Shown: one piece after another, positions 32,472 through 42,482 of the stretch
How the letters are laid out: each line of letters begins with the position of its first letter
Numbering within the stretch: the first letter of the stretch is position 1
From: Magnetospirillum sp. SS-4
GTDB lineage: Bacteria > Pseudomonadota > Alphaproteobacteria > Rhodospirillales > Magnetospirillaceae
Direction: 5' to 3'
DNA length: 64,000 nt
Assembly: GCF_902729425.1 (NCBI RefSeq)
Contig: NZ_CACVCH010000047.1
Span: 1-64,000 of the forward strand
The notes under the pieces: model-generated
Seen by the model: the letters and a program-made list of their open reading frames with translations, nothing else
Told to the model about the DNA's origin: nothing
Databases searched by the model: none
Program-made: the position numbers and the translations under genes

Positions 32472-35400
32472 ATGCGGGTTCAGCGTCACTACACCAAGCA
32501 CGGCGAGACGGCCTATGCCGGACTCCGGTTCCGCAAGGCGGTCAGCGAGATTCGCAATCCCGACGGGTCGGTGGTTTTCTCCGCCGACGACATCGAGGTT
32601 CCATCCGAATGGTCGCAGGTGGCCTGCGACGTCCTGGCGCAGAAATATTTCCGCAAGGCCGGCGTTCCCGCCCGCCTGAAGCGGGTCGCCGAAAAGGGCG
32701 TTCCCGAGTGGCTGTGCCGCCATGAACCCGATGCCGAGGCGCTGGCCAAGCTGCCCGAGAAGGAACGGGTGGTGGGCGAGAAGAGCGCCAAGCAGGTGTT
32801 CGACCGTCTGGCCGGCACCTGGACCTATTGGGGCTGGAAGGGCGGCTATTTCAACAGCGAGGACGACGCGCTGGCCTTCCGCGACGAGATGGCCCACATG
32901 CTGGCCGCCCAGATGGGCGCCCCCAACTCGCCGCAATGGTTCAATACCGGCCTGCATTGGGCCTATGGCATCGACGGTCCCGGCCAGGGCCATTCCTACG
33001 TGGATCACAAGACCGGCAAGCTGGTGCGGTCCAAGTCGGCCTACGAGCATCCCCAGCCCCATGCCTGCTTCATCCAGTCCATCGAGGACGATCTGGTGAA
33101 CGAGGGCGGCATCATGGATCTGTGGGTGCGCGAGGCCCGGCTGTTCAAGTACGGCTCGGGCACAGGCACCAACTTCTCCAAGCTGCGCGGCGAAGGCGAG
33201 AGGCTGTCGGGCGGCGGCCGCTCAAGCGGCCTGATGAGCTTCCTCAAGATCGGCGACCGCGCCGCCGGCGCCATCAAGTCGGGCGGCACCACCCGGCGCG
33301 CCGCCAAGATGGTGGTGGTCGACGTCGATCATCCCGATATCGAGAATTTCATCTCCTGGAAAGTGCGGGAAGAGCAGAAGGTGGCCGCCCTGGTGGCCGG
33401 CTCGCGCCTCGCCGCCCGCACCCTGGGCGAGGTGATGGCCGCCTGCCGCGACTGGGACGGCGAGGATGGCGAGGCCCGCTTCGACCCCAAGGTCAACGGC
33501 CGCCTCAAGAAGGCGATCATCGACGCCCGCAAGTGCGAGATTCCCGAGAACTACATTCAGCGGGTGATCCAGTTCGCCCGCCAGGGCTACACCCAGATCG
33601 ACTTCCCGGTTCTGGACACCGACTGGGATTCCGAGGCCTATCTGACCGTCTCCGGCCAGAATTCCAACAATTCCGTCCGGGTCGACAACGCCTTCCTCAA
33701 CGCCGTCATCCATGACGGCGACTGGGCCCTGACCCACCGCAAGAACGGCAAGGTCGCCAAGACCCTGAAGGCCCGCGACCTGTGGGAACAGATCGGCGAC
33801 GCCGCCTGGGCCTGCGCCGACCCCGGCATCCAGTTCGACACCACCATCAACGAGTGGCACACCTGCCCGGAATCGGGGCGCATCAACGCCTCCAATCCGT
33901 GCTCGGAATACATGTTCCTGGACGACACCGCCTGCAATCTGGCGTCCCTGAACCTGCTGTGCTTCCGCAAGGCCGACGGCAGCTTCGACGTCGAGGGCTA
34001 TCGCCACGCGGTCAGGCTGTGGACCATGGTGCTGGAAATCTCGGTGCTGATGGCCCAGTTCCCCAGCCCGCGCATCGCCGAGCTGTCCTACGAGTTCCGC
34101 ACCCTCGGCCTCGGCTACGCCAATGTCGGCGGCCTGCTGATGGCGTCGGGCATCCCCTATGACAGCGACAAGGGCCGTTCGCTGATCGCCGCCATCACGG
34201 CGCTGACCACCGGCGAGGCCTATGCCACCTCGGCCGACATGGCCGAGGAGCTGGGGGCGTTCGAGGGCTTCGACAAGAACCGTGCCGCCATGCTGCGGGT
34301 GATCCGCAACCATCGCCGCGCCTCCCACGGCCTGGGGACCGGCTATGAGGGCCTGTCCATCACCCCGGTGCCGCTGGACGCCGCCAACTGCCCCGACGCG
34401 CCGCTGCTGTCGGCGGCCCGCCAGTCCTGGGACGAGGCCCTGGCCAAGGGCGAGAAGCACGGCTTCCGCAATGCCCAGGTCTCGGTGGTCGCCCCCACCG
34501 GCACCATCGGTCTGGTGATGGATTGCGACACCACCGGCATCGAGCCGGACTTCGCCCTGGTCAAGTTCAAGAAGCTGGCCGGTGGCGGCTATTTCAAGAT
34601 CATCAACCGCATGGTGCCCGAGGCCCTGCGCACCCTGGGCTATGCCGAGGGCGACGTGGCCGAGATCATCCGCTACGCGGTGGGCCATGCGTCCTTGCGG
34701 GGCGCGCCTCACATCAATCACGACAGCTTGCGGGCCAAGGGCTTCGACGACGAGACCCTGGACAAGATCGAATCGCAGCTTGAAGCCGCCTTCGACATCA
34801 AGTTCGTCTTCAACAAGTACGGCCTGGGCGAGCAGTTCTGCACCGAGACCCTGGGCATTCCGGCCGCCAGGCTCAACGACTACAATTTCGACATGCTGGC
34901 CTGGATGGGCTTCACCCGCGAACAGATCGACGCCGCCAACGTCTACTGCACCGGCGCCATGACCCTGGAAGGAGCGCCGTTCCTGCGGGCCGAGCACCTG
35001 CCGGTGTTCGATTGCGCCAGCCCGTGCGGCCGCACCGGCAAGCGCTCGCTGTCGGTCGAAGCCCATATCCGCATGATGGCCGCCGCCCAGTCCTTCATCT
35101 CGGGCGCCATCTCCAAGACGATCAACATGGCCAATTCCGCCACGGTCGAGGATTGCAAGAACGCCTACATGCTGTCGTGGCGCCTGGGCGTCAAGGCCAA
35201 CGCGCTGTATCGCGATGGCTCCAAGCTCAGCCAGCCGTTGCAGGCTTCCCTGCTGGACGATGCCGGCGAACTGGCCGACCAGCTGGCCGAGTCGTCCATG
35301 GCGGCGCGGACCGAGATCGTCGCCGAACGCATCGTCGAACGTCTGGTGCAGCGCCGGACCAAGCTGCCCGACCGCCGCAAGGGCTATACCCAGAAGGCCA

Positions 35401-36113
35401 TCGTCGGCGGTCACAAGGTGTACCTGCGCACCGGCGAGTACGAGGACGGCAAGCTGGGCGAGATCTTCATCGACATGCACAAGGAAGGCGCCGCCTTCCG
35501 CGCCATGATGAATAATTTCGCCATCGCCATCTCGGTGGGCCTGCAATACGGCGTGCCGCTGGAGGAATTCGTCGAGGCCTTCACCTTCACCCGCTTCGAG
35601 CCGTCGGGCATGGTCGAGGGCAACGAGACCATCAAGATGTCGTCCTCGATCCTGGACTACATCTTCCGCGAACTGGCGATCTCCTATCTGGGCCGCAACG
35701 ATCTGGCCCATGTGGAGCCGGCCGACCTCACCCCCGACACGGTGGGCCGCGGTGCCTCGGAAAGCCATCTCGACCATCAGACCCAGCACATGGCGGTGGT
35801 GGAACGGGTGGCGTCCAAGGGCTATGTCCGCTCCAACCTGCTGTTCCTCAAGCGCGGCATCGGCCCCACCTCCATGTCCACCGATATCTCGGGCGGCATG
35901 CAGATGGCGGCCAGCACCCAGGGCGCCGTCAGCGTGGCGGTGGATGCCGAGGCCCTGCTCCAGGAGTTCGACGCCCGCGCCGAGCAGATCCGGACGGCGC
36001 GCATGAAGGGCTACGAGGGCGATGCCTGCCCCGAATGCGGCAACTTCACCCTGGTGCGCAACGGCACCTGCCTCAAGTGCGACACTTGCGGCGGCACCAC
36101 CGGATGTAGCTGA
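32472..36113 (+). CDS. nrdJ: Adenosylcobalamin-dependent (class II) ribonucleotide reductase
   Basis: A 1,213-residue class II reductase, which makes deoxynucleotides with or without oxygen using adenosylcobalamin. ATG 32472 has AGGGGGAG upstream. Visible features are [15 protein letters not shown], the active-site segment [36 protein letters not shown] and a C-terminal zinc ribbon [18 protein letters not shown] followed by [11 protein letters not shown], whose cysteines also relay electrons. It is the only reductase in the window. Two NrdR-like boxes flank its candidate promoter. An insertion sequence lies about 100 bp downstream without damaging the gene. Confidence 0.96.
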   Translation: MRVQRHYTKHGETAYAGLRFRKAVSEIRNPDGSVVFSADDIEVPSEWSQVACDVLAQKYFRKAGVPARLKRVAEKGVPEWLCRHEPDAEALAKLPEKERVVGEKSAKQVFDRLAGTWTYWGWKGGYFNSEDDALAFRDEMAHMLAAQMGAPNSPQWFNTGLHWAYGIDGPGQGHSYVDHKTGKLVRSKSAYEHPQPHACFIQSIEDDLVNEGGIMDLWVREARLFKYGSGTGTNFSKLRGEGERLSGGGRSSGLMSFLKIGDRAAGAIKSGGTTRRAAKMVVVDVDHPDIENFISWKVREEQKVAALVAGSRLAARTLGEVMAACRDWDGEDGEARFDPKVNGRLKKAIIDARKCEIPENYIQRVIQFARQGYTQIDFPVLDTDWDSEAYLTVSGQNSNNSVRVDNAFLNAVIHDGDWALTHRKNGKVAKTLKARDLWEQIGDAAWACADPGIQFDTTINEWHTCPESGRINASNPCSEYMFLDDTACNLASLNLLCFRKADGSFDVEGYRHAVRLWTMVLEISVLMAQFPSPRIAELSYEFRTLGLGYANVGGLLMASGIPYDSDKGRSLIAAITALTTGEAYATSADMAEELGAFEGFDKNRAAMLRVIRNHRRASHGLGTGYEGLSITPVPLDAANCPDAPLLSAARQSWDEALAKGEKHGFRNAQVSVVAPTGTIGLVMDCDTTGIEPDFALVKFKKLAGGGYFKIINRMVPEALRTLGYAEGDVAEIIRYAVGHASLRGAPHINHDSLRAKGFDDETLDKIESQLEAAFDIKFVFNKYGLGEQFCTETLGIPAARLNDYNFDMLAWMGFTREQIDAANVYCTGAMTLEGAPFLRAEHLPVFDCASPCGRTGKRSLSVEAHIRMMAAAQSFISGAISKTINMANSATVEDCKNAYMLSWRLGVKANALYRDGSKLSQPLQASLLDDAGELADQLAESSMAARTEIVAERIVERLVQRRTKLPDRRKGYTQKAIVGGHKVYLRTGEYEDGKLGEIFIDMHKEGAAFRAMMNNFAIAISVGLQYGVPLEEFVEAFTFTRFEPSGMVEGNETIKMSSSILDYIFRELAISYLGRNDLAHVEPADLTPDTVGRGASESHLDHQTQHMAVVERVASKGYVRSNLLFLKRGIGPTSMSTDISGGMQMAASTQGAVSVAVDAEALLQEFDARAEQIRTARMKGYEGDACPECGNFTLVRNGTCLKCDTCGGTTGCS

Positions 36114-36125
36114 CCACGTCGTCAT

Positions 36126-36164
36126 TTATGCCGCGCACCATAGTTTGGCCGGTGCGCGGCATAA
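36126..36164 (+). terminator. 14-bp hairpin after nrdJ
   Basis: A perfect 14-bp stem (36126-36139 with 36151-36164) and 11-base loop begins 12 bp after the nrdJ stop. A T-run (CTTTTT) comes 19 bases later, so termination may need Rho. No second copy of the arm is found at the right end of the insertion sequence, so it is not an IS end. Confidence 0.6.
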
Positions 36165-36214
36165 GGTGACCCAAACGACTGGCTTTTTCCTCACCGGCTG
36201 ACCGTAACCTGATG

Positions 36215-36228
36215 GTGTGGACGACCGC
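36215..36228 (+). repeat. Left subterminal inverted repeat of the IS
   Basis: GTGTGGACGACCGC; its exact reverse complement lies at 37576-37589. Confidence 0.8.
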
Positions 36229-36296
36229 TGCCCACCGGCATCGAAGTGCCATAGGGTGGTAGTTGCTGAAACGCCACATTCGGGAGGGCCGTCCAC

Positions 36297-37325
36297 ATGG
36301 CGATTGTTACGATAGGTCTTGATCTTGCCAAGAACGTTTTTCAGGTCCACTGCGTCGATGAGAGCGGATTGGCTGTGGTCCGCCGTCAACTCCGCCGGGC
36401 GGAGGTCGAGGCTTTCTTCAAGGCGGTTCCGCCGTGTCTTGTCGGCATAGAGGCCTGCGGCTCGGCGCATCACTGGGCGCGGCTGATTGCAGGGCTGGGG
36501 CATGACGTGCAGTTGATCGCACCAACCCGAGTCAAGGCCTACGTTCAGCGTGGCAAGAAGAACGATGCCAATGACGCGGCCGCCATCGCCGAGGCGATCA
36601 CCCGTCCCCATATGACCTTTGTTCCGGTCAAAAGCGAGGAGCAGCAAGGCATGCTGATGCTGCATCGGAGCCGCGATCTGCTGGTGCGCCAGCGCACCAT
36701 GCTGATCAACGCCCTGCGGAGCCATCTGGCGGAATTCGGCCTCGTTGCCGCGCAGGGGTGGAGCAAGCTGAGGGAACTGGTCGCCGGTCTTGGTAAGGCT
36801 GAGATTCCCGATCTGGCTCGGACCGCTCTGAAGCTGATCGCGGAACAGATCGACGAATGCGACCGGCGTGTCGAGGCGCTGGAGAAGCAGATCGTCACTT
36901 GGCATAGGTCCAACGAGACCAGCCGCAACCTCGCCACTATCCCCGGCATCGGCCCGATTACCGCTTCGGCTCTCGCCGCCACAATCACCGATCCCTCCGC
37001 TTTCGACAGCGGGCGGAAACTGGCGGCATGGCTGGGGCTGGTGCCACGACAAAGCTCGACCGGGGGCAAGGACCGCCTTGGCGGCATCACCAAGGCCGGG
37101 GACAGCTACATTCGCCGGCTTCTGGTCATCGGCGCCACCAGCGTCATCCGTTACGCCCAAGCCAAGGCTCCGGGCGAGGCTGAATGGCTGAAGCGATTGC
37201 TTGACCGCAAGCCGGCCCGGCTGGCATCGGTCGCCTTGGCCAACAAGATGGCGCGCATCGCCTGGTCAGTGCTGACCAGGGGCGAGGTTTTCAGAGAAAA
37301 TGCCCTCTCCTTGAAAGCGGCCTAA
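36297..37325 (+). CDS. IS110/IS1111 DEDD transposase
   Basis: A 342-residue, full-length transposase. The N-terminal RuvC-like DEDD domain shows GLDLAKNVFQVH (first Asp), VGIEACGSAHHWA (Glu) and KNDANDAAAIAEA (two Asp). The C-terminal Transposase_20 domain shows IPGIGPITASALAA and SSTGGKDRLGGITKAG with the candidate catalytic serine. Such enzymes are guided by a small RNA encoded next to the gene. GGAGGG lies about 7 bases before the ATG. No frameshift, so the element may be active. Confidence 0.95.
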   Translation: MAIVTIGLDLAKNVFQVHCVDESGLAVVRRQLRRAEVEAFFKAVPPCLVGIEACGSAHHWARLIAGLGHDVQLIAPTRVKAYVQRGKKNDANDAAAIAEAITRPHMTFVPVKSEEQQGMLMLHRSRDLLVRQRTMLINALRSHLAEFGLVAAQGWSKLRELVAGLGKAEIPDLARTALKLIAEQIDECDRRVEALEKQIVTWHRSNETSRNLATIPGIGPITASALAATITDPSAFDSGRKLAAWLGLVPRQSSTGGKDRLGGITKAGDSYIRRLLVIGATSVIRYAQAKAPGEAEWLKRLLDRKPARLASVALANKMARIAWSVLTRGEVFRENALSLKAA

Positions 37326-37575
37326 ACAAAAAAGGCTCGGCAATGAAGGAGGGGGCAAACGTGCGAGGGTGAATTGTGACGTGATGGCAACCCGGTCAAG
37401 CAGGGGATTGGGAAGACCCGCCGAACTCAGTGCACACCATGTGCGATAACCTGATTGGGACCCGATCCGCGGATTTCATCATGGCCCGCGGTCGTATGTA
37501 CCGTACCTTTCGAGGCCGAACACATGACCGCACCTGACCCCGTTGCCGATCCTATCATTTCCTCCTTGCATCCAG
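37326..37575 (+). ncRNA. Candidate bridge/seek RNA region of the IS
   Basis: About 250 bp of IS DNA between the transposase stop and the right repeat carries no credible gene. In IS1111-group elements the guide RNA that specifies donor and target DNA is encoded in this 3' non-coding end. Its exact bounds and loops cannot be set by eye; the assignment rests on position and family knowledge. Confidence 0.4.
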
Positions 37576-37589
37576 GCGGTCGTCCACAC
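37576..37589 (-). repeat. Right subterminal inverted repeat of the IS
   Basis: GCGGTCGTCCACAC, the exact reverse complement of 36215-36228. The 140 bp between here and the stress-protein terminator show no gene. Confidence 0.8.
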
Positions 37590-37732
37590 ATGAGTCAGCG
37601 TGGGAGCCCCGGTGTTCTGGCGACGCCGGACCTTGCTTCGAAGATGCGCTTCTTGGCGGTGGTACGGTTTTCAGGGCCAAAGCCCCCACTCCGTCAAGGG
37701 GGAACCCGGCGTGGAGCATGGTTCAACTGACG

Positions 37733-37759
37733 AAAACGGCGCCCCGAGGGACGCCGTTT
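37733..37759 (-). terminator. Terminator of the universal stress protein gene
   Basis: An 8-bp perfect outer stem (37734-37741 with 37752-37759) extended by three more pairs is followed on the minus strand by TTTTCG. It lies 23 bp after the stop codon. Confidence 0.7.
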
Positions 37760-37782
37760 ACCGGTTCCTTCTGCGGCAACGA

Positions 37783-38592
37783 TCAGCTGGAGAACAGCAC
37801 CGGCAGATTCATGTGGGCCAGGATGTGGCGGGTGCCGGCGCCGGCCTTGCCCCGGAACGACAGGATCTTGCCCTCGTGGCCGCCGATCACCAGCAGGTCG
37901 GCGTTGAGGTCATAGGCCCGCGACAGCAGCGAATCCATGATGCCCAATCCCTCGGTGTGGACGCGCTCGCCGTTGGCGGGCAGGCCATGACGGCGCAGGT
38001 GGTCAACGATGTCGACCGCCGGAGCGCTTTCATCCTTGCGCAGCAACGGGCGGACCGAGGCCACCAGGACCTCCTTGGCGCCATCGATCAGCGGCAGGGC
38101 GTCGTGCAGGGCGCGCGCCGACTGCTTGGCCGAGCGCCAGCCGACCACTACCCGCTCGCCGATGGTGGTGACGCCGTCCTCCTGGGGAGCGACCAGGACC
38201 GGCCGGCCCGATTCCAGAATCAGGTGTTCCATCAGGGTGGGCGGAACGTGGTCGCCCCGGTGGGTGGCCTGCGACATCACCACCAGATCGACGTAATGGC
38301 TACAGAACACCACCTCCGCGATCAGCTCGTCGGGGCTGCCGTGCTGAACCTGCCACCAGCGGGTATCCAGCCCGGCCGCCGCCTTGTCGAAGACCTCCTT
38401 GGCTGCCTTGGCGGCGCTGATCAGCGTGTCGCTGGGGCGATGCGCGACCACCGCCGGCCCATGCACCTCGTTGCGGGCGAACAGCCCGGTCAGCCGGGCG
38501 CCGAAACGGCGCGCCTGGGCTATGGCCAGCGCCAGACCGGCGCTGGTGGTCACATCGCCATCCACATGGACGAGAATATCCTTGATGCTCAT
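37783..38592 (-). CDS. Tandem universal stress protein (UspA family)
   Basis: A 269-residue protein of two UspA domains. The first starts IKDILVHVDGD and the second GERVVVGWRSAKQSARALHD; the second ends with the ATP-binding signature LLVIGGHEGKILSFRGKAGA. GGGGACAG precedes the ATG at 38592. Tandem Usp proteins are cytoplasmic and respond to starvation or respiratory stress. It is a single gene with its own terminator. Confidence 0.9.
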   Translation of the reverse strand: MSIKDILVHVDGDVTTSAGLALAIAQARRFGARLTGLFARNEVHGPAVVAHRPSDTLISAAKAAKEVFDKAAAGLDTRWWQVQHGSPDELIAEVVFCSHYVDLVVMSQATHRGDHVPPTLMEHLILESGRPVLVAPQEDGVTTIGERVVVGWRSAKQSARALHDALPLIDGAKEVLVASVRPLLRKDESAPAVDIVDHLRRHGLPANGERVHTEGLGIMDSLLSRAYDLNADLLVIGGHEGKILSFRGKAGAGTRHILAHMNLPVLFSS

Positions 38593-38696
38593 CTGTCCCC
38601 ACCTGACCCGAAAATCCGTGATCTCTCGACGGTAGTTCACCGCCGGAAGGCTTCGGCGTCAAGCGAAATCACGCAATTCGGTATCAAAATGCGTAA

Positions 38697-39380
38697 TTAG
38701 GAGACCCAACCGCAGGTGGTCAGGGCGGCGGCCATGTGATCGGGCACCGGCGCCTCGGCGACAGCCGGCGGCTTGCCGGGATGAAGCGGGACCTCGATCC
38801 GGCGGGAGTGCAGCATCAGCCGGTCCCCGGCCAGGGTGCCGGTGCCGCGTCCATAGATGGAATCGCCGACCAGGGGATGGCCGATGGCGGCGCAATGGGC
38901 GCGAATTTGATGGGTCCGCCCGGTCAGCGGCTGGCATTCCAGCCAGGACAGGCGGCCATCGCAGCCCAGCAGGCGCCAGCGGGTGAGCGAGGCGAGACCG
39001 CCCCGGTCCACCTCCATCCGCCAGCCGTGGCTGCGTTCGCGCTTCTTCAGGGCGAAGTCGATCTCGCCCCCATCGGTTCGCGGACGCCCCACCACCACCG
39101 CCCAATAGGTCTTGGCGACCTCGCCCCGGGCGAACAGGTCGCCCAGGCGGGCGAGCGCCTTGCGATGGCGGCCGAGCACCAGACAGCCCGAGGTGTCGCG
39201 GTCGAGCCGGTGGGCCAGTTCCGGTGGCCGCGCCAGCCCGAAGGCCAGGGCGCCCAGGTGAAGCTGGAGATGGTCGCCGCCCTTGGGGCCGGCATGCACC
39301 GCCAGCCCCGCCGGCTTGTCGATGATCAGCATGGCGGTGTCGCGGTACAGCAGGCGGGACTGGAGCGCCTCGGGGGTCAT
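38697..39380 (-). CDS. RluA-family pseudouridine synthase
   Basis: A 227-residue RNA pseudouridine synthase. The catalytic motif is AHRLDRDTSGCLVLGR with the second Asp as nucleophile; KTYWAVVVG and LTGRTHQIRAH are further family motifs. There is no S4 domain, so it is a short RluA-type enzyme acting on rRNA or tRNA; the target base is not evident. The start overlaps the RND transporter stop by 4 bp, an unusual operon partner. A frame extending upstream of 39380 is antisense-like noise. Confidence 0.9.
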   Translation of the reverse strand: MTPEALQSRLLYRDTAMLIIDKPAGLAVHAGPKGGDHLQLHLGALAFGLARPPELAHRLDRDTSGCLVLGRHRKALARLGDLFARGEVAKTYWAVVVGRPRTDGGEIDFALKKRERSHGWRMEVDRGGLASLTRWRLLGCDGRLSWLECQPLTGRTHQIRAHCAAIGHPLVGDSIYGRGTGTLAGDRLMLHSRRIEVPLHPGKPPAVAEAPVPDHMAAALTTCGWVS

Positions 39381-42300
39381 TCGGCCACCGCCGCCGCGTC
39401 GGCCGTTTCCTCCGCTTCCCCGGCACGGCGCTCGGCGGCGACGAAGGTATAGATCACCGGCAGCACGAACAGGGTGAACAAGGTGCCGATACTCATGCCG
39501 GCGACGATCACCAGGGCGATGGAAAACCGCGACGCGGCGCCGGCGCCGCTGGCGAACAGCAGCGGCAGCAGGCCGGTCACCATGGCCGCCGTGGTCATCA
39601 GGATCGGGCGCAGCCGCAACCCGGCCGCCGCCATCACCGCGTCCCGCCGCGACAGGCCCTGGGTCATCTGGCGGTCGCGGGCGACCTCGCAGATCAGGAT
39701 GCCGTGCTTGGTGATCAGGCCGATCAGGGTCACCAATCCGACCTGGGTGTAGATATTCATGCTGGCCAGACCCAGCGCCAGCGGAATCAGGGCGCCGCAG
39801 ATGGACAGCGGCACAGACACCATGATCACCAGCGGATCGCGGAAGCTTTCGAATTGCGCCGCCAGCACCAGGAAGATGATCACCAGCGCGAACACGAAGG
39901 TCAGCATCAGGGCGTTGCCTTCCTGGATGTACTGGCGCGACTGGCCGGCATGGTCGACGGTGGCGTCCCTGGGCAGCGTCTGGGCGGCGATGGAGGACAG
40001 CAGGTCCAGCGCCTGACCCAGCGTCACGCCGGGCATGGGAAAGGCCTGGATGGTGACGGCGTTCAGCTGGTTGAACTGGTTGAGCGACACCGGCTGTACC
40101 CGCTTGCCCAAACTGACCAGCGACGACAGCGGGATGACGGCGCCGCCGGTTCCGCGCACATGGAACCGCCCCAGTTGAGCCGGGTCCAGGCGGAACTCGC
40201 GGCTGACCTGGGGAATCACCTGATAGGACCGCCCCTGGAGGTTGACCAGGTTGACGTAATTGCCGCCGGTCAGCGTGGCCAGCGCCTCGCCGATCTGCTG
40301 CATGGAAATTCCGAAGGCGGCGGCCTTGTCGCGGTCGATCTCGATCCGGGTCTGCGGGCTTTCGTATTTCAGGTCGGCGTCGATGAAGGCGAACATGCCC
40401 GATTCCTGGGCGCGGGCCATGATGGCGTCCTGCATCTCCAGCAATTGCCGGTAATCGGCGGTCGACGCGATGACGAACTGGACCGGCAGGCCGTCGATTC
40501 CCGGCAGCGGCGGCGGTGGAAACACCGAGGCCTTGACCCCCGACACGTCGTTCAGGGACATCTGCACCGCCGCCGTCAGGTCCTTGGCGGCCCGCTTGCG
40601 GCTGCCCCATTCGGTCAGCACCGCGCCGCCGAAGCCCTGGCTGATGGCGCCCATGCCATTGATCAGGAAACTGTCGTCGACCTCGGGAAAGGCGCGCAGC
40701 CGCTGATCGACCTGATGCGAGAACGCCTCCATGAAGTCGGTGTTGGCCGAGGCCGGACCGCTATAGGCGGCGAAGATCACCCCCTGGTCCTCCTCCGGCG
40801 CCAGTTCGGTCGGCACCGCCATGAACAGGAACGGCAGGCTGATCATGACGATGGCGGCGAAGGCCAAGGTGGTGGGACGGTCGGCCAGCGAGGCGGCCAG
40901 CAGCCGCTCGTAGGTGGCGCGGACGCGCTCGAAGGTCCGGTCGATCAGGGCCGGCAGGCCGGCCCTGTCATGGTCGTGACGCAGGATCTTGGAACACATC
41001 ATCGGCGACAGGGTCAGGGCGATGACGCCCGACACCACCACCGCGCCCGCCAGGGTCAGGGCGAATTCCTTGAACAGCGATCCGGTCAGCCCGCCCATGA
41101 AGGCGATGGGGGCATAGACCGCCGCCAGGGTGATGGTCATGGAGATGACCGGCCCGGCGATCTCGCGGGTGCCGACCAGCGCGGCGCGCACCGGCGGCAG
41201 CCCCTCCTCCATGTGGCGGTGGATGTTCTCGACCACCACGATGGCGTCGTCGACCACCAGCCCGATGGCCAGGACCATGGCCAGCAGGGTCAGCAGGTTG
41301 ATGGAGAATCCCAGCGCCAGCAGCAGCACCGCCACCCCGATCAGCGACAGCGGCACCGTCACCAGCGGAATCGCCACCGAACGGGCCGACCCCATGAAGA
41401 GGAAGATCACCACCATGACGATCAGCGCCGCCTCGGCGATGGTGATCGCCACCTCGTCGATGGCGGCCTCGATGAACAAGGTGGAATCGTAGGCGACCTT
41501 GGCCGACAGCCCGGGCGGCAACTGCGCCTGGAGTTCGGGCAGGGTGATGTCGCGAACATGGCGGATGACGGTGAGCGGATTGGCTTCGGGAGTGGTGTAG
41601 ATGCCGACGAAGATGGCGCGGTCGCCACCGGCGAACACGCTCATGTCGTCGCTTTCCGGCCCCAGTTCCACCCGGGCGACATCGCCCAGGCGGACGAGAC
41701 GGTCGCCGTCCTGCTTGATCACCATCCGGCGGAACTCGTCGGCGGTCTTCAGGTCGGTGTCGGCCTGGGTGTTGATGACGTCGAAGGCGCCCTTGGTCGA
41801 GCCGGCGGCGGCGGTGAAGTTATTGCGGGTCAGGGCGGCGCGCAGTTCGTCCGGCCCCAGTCCCTGGCTGGCCATGCGCTCCGGGTCCAGCCAGACCCGC
41901 ATCGAGAATTTCTGGCCGCCATAGACTTCCGGGTTGGCGACGCCCGGCACGGCGGCCAGCTTGGGCTGGATCACCCGCATGATGTAATCGGTGATCTGCT
42001 GCTGGCTGAGCCGATCGGACGAGAACGACAGATAGGCCGAGGCGAAGGATTGGCCGGTTTCCTTCCTGATCACCGGATCGTTGATGCCGCGCGGCAGCAG
42101 CGAACGCACCTCGGCGGTCTTGCTCATCACGCCGGTCATGGCGGTGCCGGGGTCCTCGTTCAGGCGGATGAAGGCCTTGATTTCCGAGACGCCCTGCAAC
42201 GAGCGCGAGGTCAGGTAGTCGATGCCCTCGGCCGTCGCCACCGCCTTTTGCAGCGGCTGGGTGACGAAACCCTGGATCAGATCGGCATCGGCGCCGGGCA

Positions 42301-42445
42301 AGGTGGTGGTGATGGTGATCACCGTGTTGGTCATCTCGGGATATTGCCGCACCGGCAGGCTCGTCAGCGCCCGGAGGCCGACGAACAGGATCAGCAGGCT
42401 GATCACCGAGGCCAGGACCGGCCGCTTGATGAAGATGTCGAACAT
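39377..42445 (-). CDS. RND multidrug efflux transporter (AcrB/MexB-like)
   Basis: A 1,022-residue inner-membrane proton antiporter of the HAE1 type with twelve membrane helices in two halves. FDIFIKRPVLASVISLLILF is the typical start. Helix 4 contains the proton-relay pair of aspartates in GLVVDDAIVVVENIHRHMEE. Two large periplasmic loops follow helices 1 and 7. It works with the adaptor encoded upstream; no TolC-type outer-membrane gene is in the window. Substrate unknown. It is probably controlled by the TetR protein two genes upstream. Confidence 0.95.
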   Translation of the reverse strand: MFDIFIKRPVLASVISLLILFVGLRALTSLPVRQYPEMTNTVITITTTLPGADADLIQGFVTQPLQKAVATAEGIDYLTSRSLQGVSEIKAFIRLNEDPGTAMTGVMSKTAEVRSLLPRGINDPVIRKETGQSFASAYLSFSSDRLSQQQITDYIMRVIQPKLAAVPGVANPEVYGGQKFSMRVWLDPERMASQGLGPDELRAALTRNNFTAAAGSTKGAFDVINTQADTDLKTADEFRRMVIKQDGDRLVRLGDVARVELGPESDDMSVFAGGDRAIFVGIYTTPEANPLTVIRHVRDITLPELQAQLPPGLSAKVAYDSTLFIEAAIDEVAITIAEAALIVMVVIFLFMGSARSVAIPLVTVPLSLIGVAVLLLALGFSINLLTLLAMVLAIGLVVDDAIVVVENIHRHMEEGLPPVRAALVGTREIAGPVISMTITLAAVYAPIAFMGGLTGSLFKEFALTLAGAVVVSGVIALTLSPMMCSKILRHDHDRAGLPALIDRTFERVRATYERLLAASLADRPTTLAFAAIVMISLPFLFMAVPTELAPEEDQGVIFAAYSGPASANTDFMEAFSHQVDQRLRAFPEVDDSFLINGMGAISQGFGGAVLTEWGSRKRAAKDLTAAVQMSLNDVSGVKASVFPPPPLPGIDGLPVQFVIASTADYRQLLEMQDAIMARAQESGMFAFIDADLKYESPQTRIEIDRDKAAAFGISMQQIGEALATLTGGNYVNLVNLQGRSYQVIPQVSREFRLDPAQLGRFHVRGTGGAVIPLSSLVSLGKRVQPVSLNQFNQLNAVTIQAFPMPGVTLGQALDLLSSIAAQTLPRDATVDHAGQSRQYIQEGNALMLTFVFALVIIFLVLAAQFESFRDPLVIMVSVPLSICGALIPLALGLASMNIYTQVGLVTLIGLITKHGILICEVARDRQMTQGLSRRDAVMAAAGLRLRPILMTTAAMVTGLLPLLFASGAGAASRFSIALVIVAGMSIGTLFTLFVLPVIYTFVAAERRAGEAEETADAAAVAE

Positions 42446-42482
42446 GATGGTCCTTTCAATGTCCCCAGGCGCCGGCGCCCGG

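Larger units (their letters stand above)
36208..37592 (+). mobile_element. IS110-family, IS1111-group insertion sequence (ends approximate)
   Basis: About 1.38 kb, with one DEDD transposase gene and a perfect 14-bp inverted repeat, GTGTGGACGACCGC, at 36215-36228 and in inverse orientation at 37576-37589. Repeats set slightly inside the ends are typical of the IS1111 group. The exact termini are estimated to lie within about 10 bp outside the repeats. No target duplication is expected for this family and none was seen. Confidence 0.75.

Noticed and set aside
33222-36125. 967-codon minus-strand frame across nrdJ
   Set aside because: Antisense shadow of nrdJ; no start signal or recognisable domain.
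36126-36164. Idea that the hairpin after nrdJ is the left end of the insertion sequence
   Set aside because: No matching arm exists at the right end, whereas a perfect 14-bp repeat pair further in defines the element.
37455-37730. 91-codon frame between the IS transposase and the stress-protein gene
   Set aside because: It crosses the IS right end, has no ribosome-binding site and no domain.
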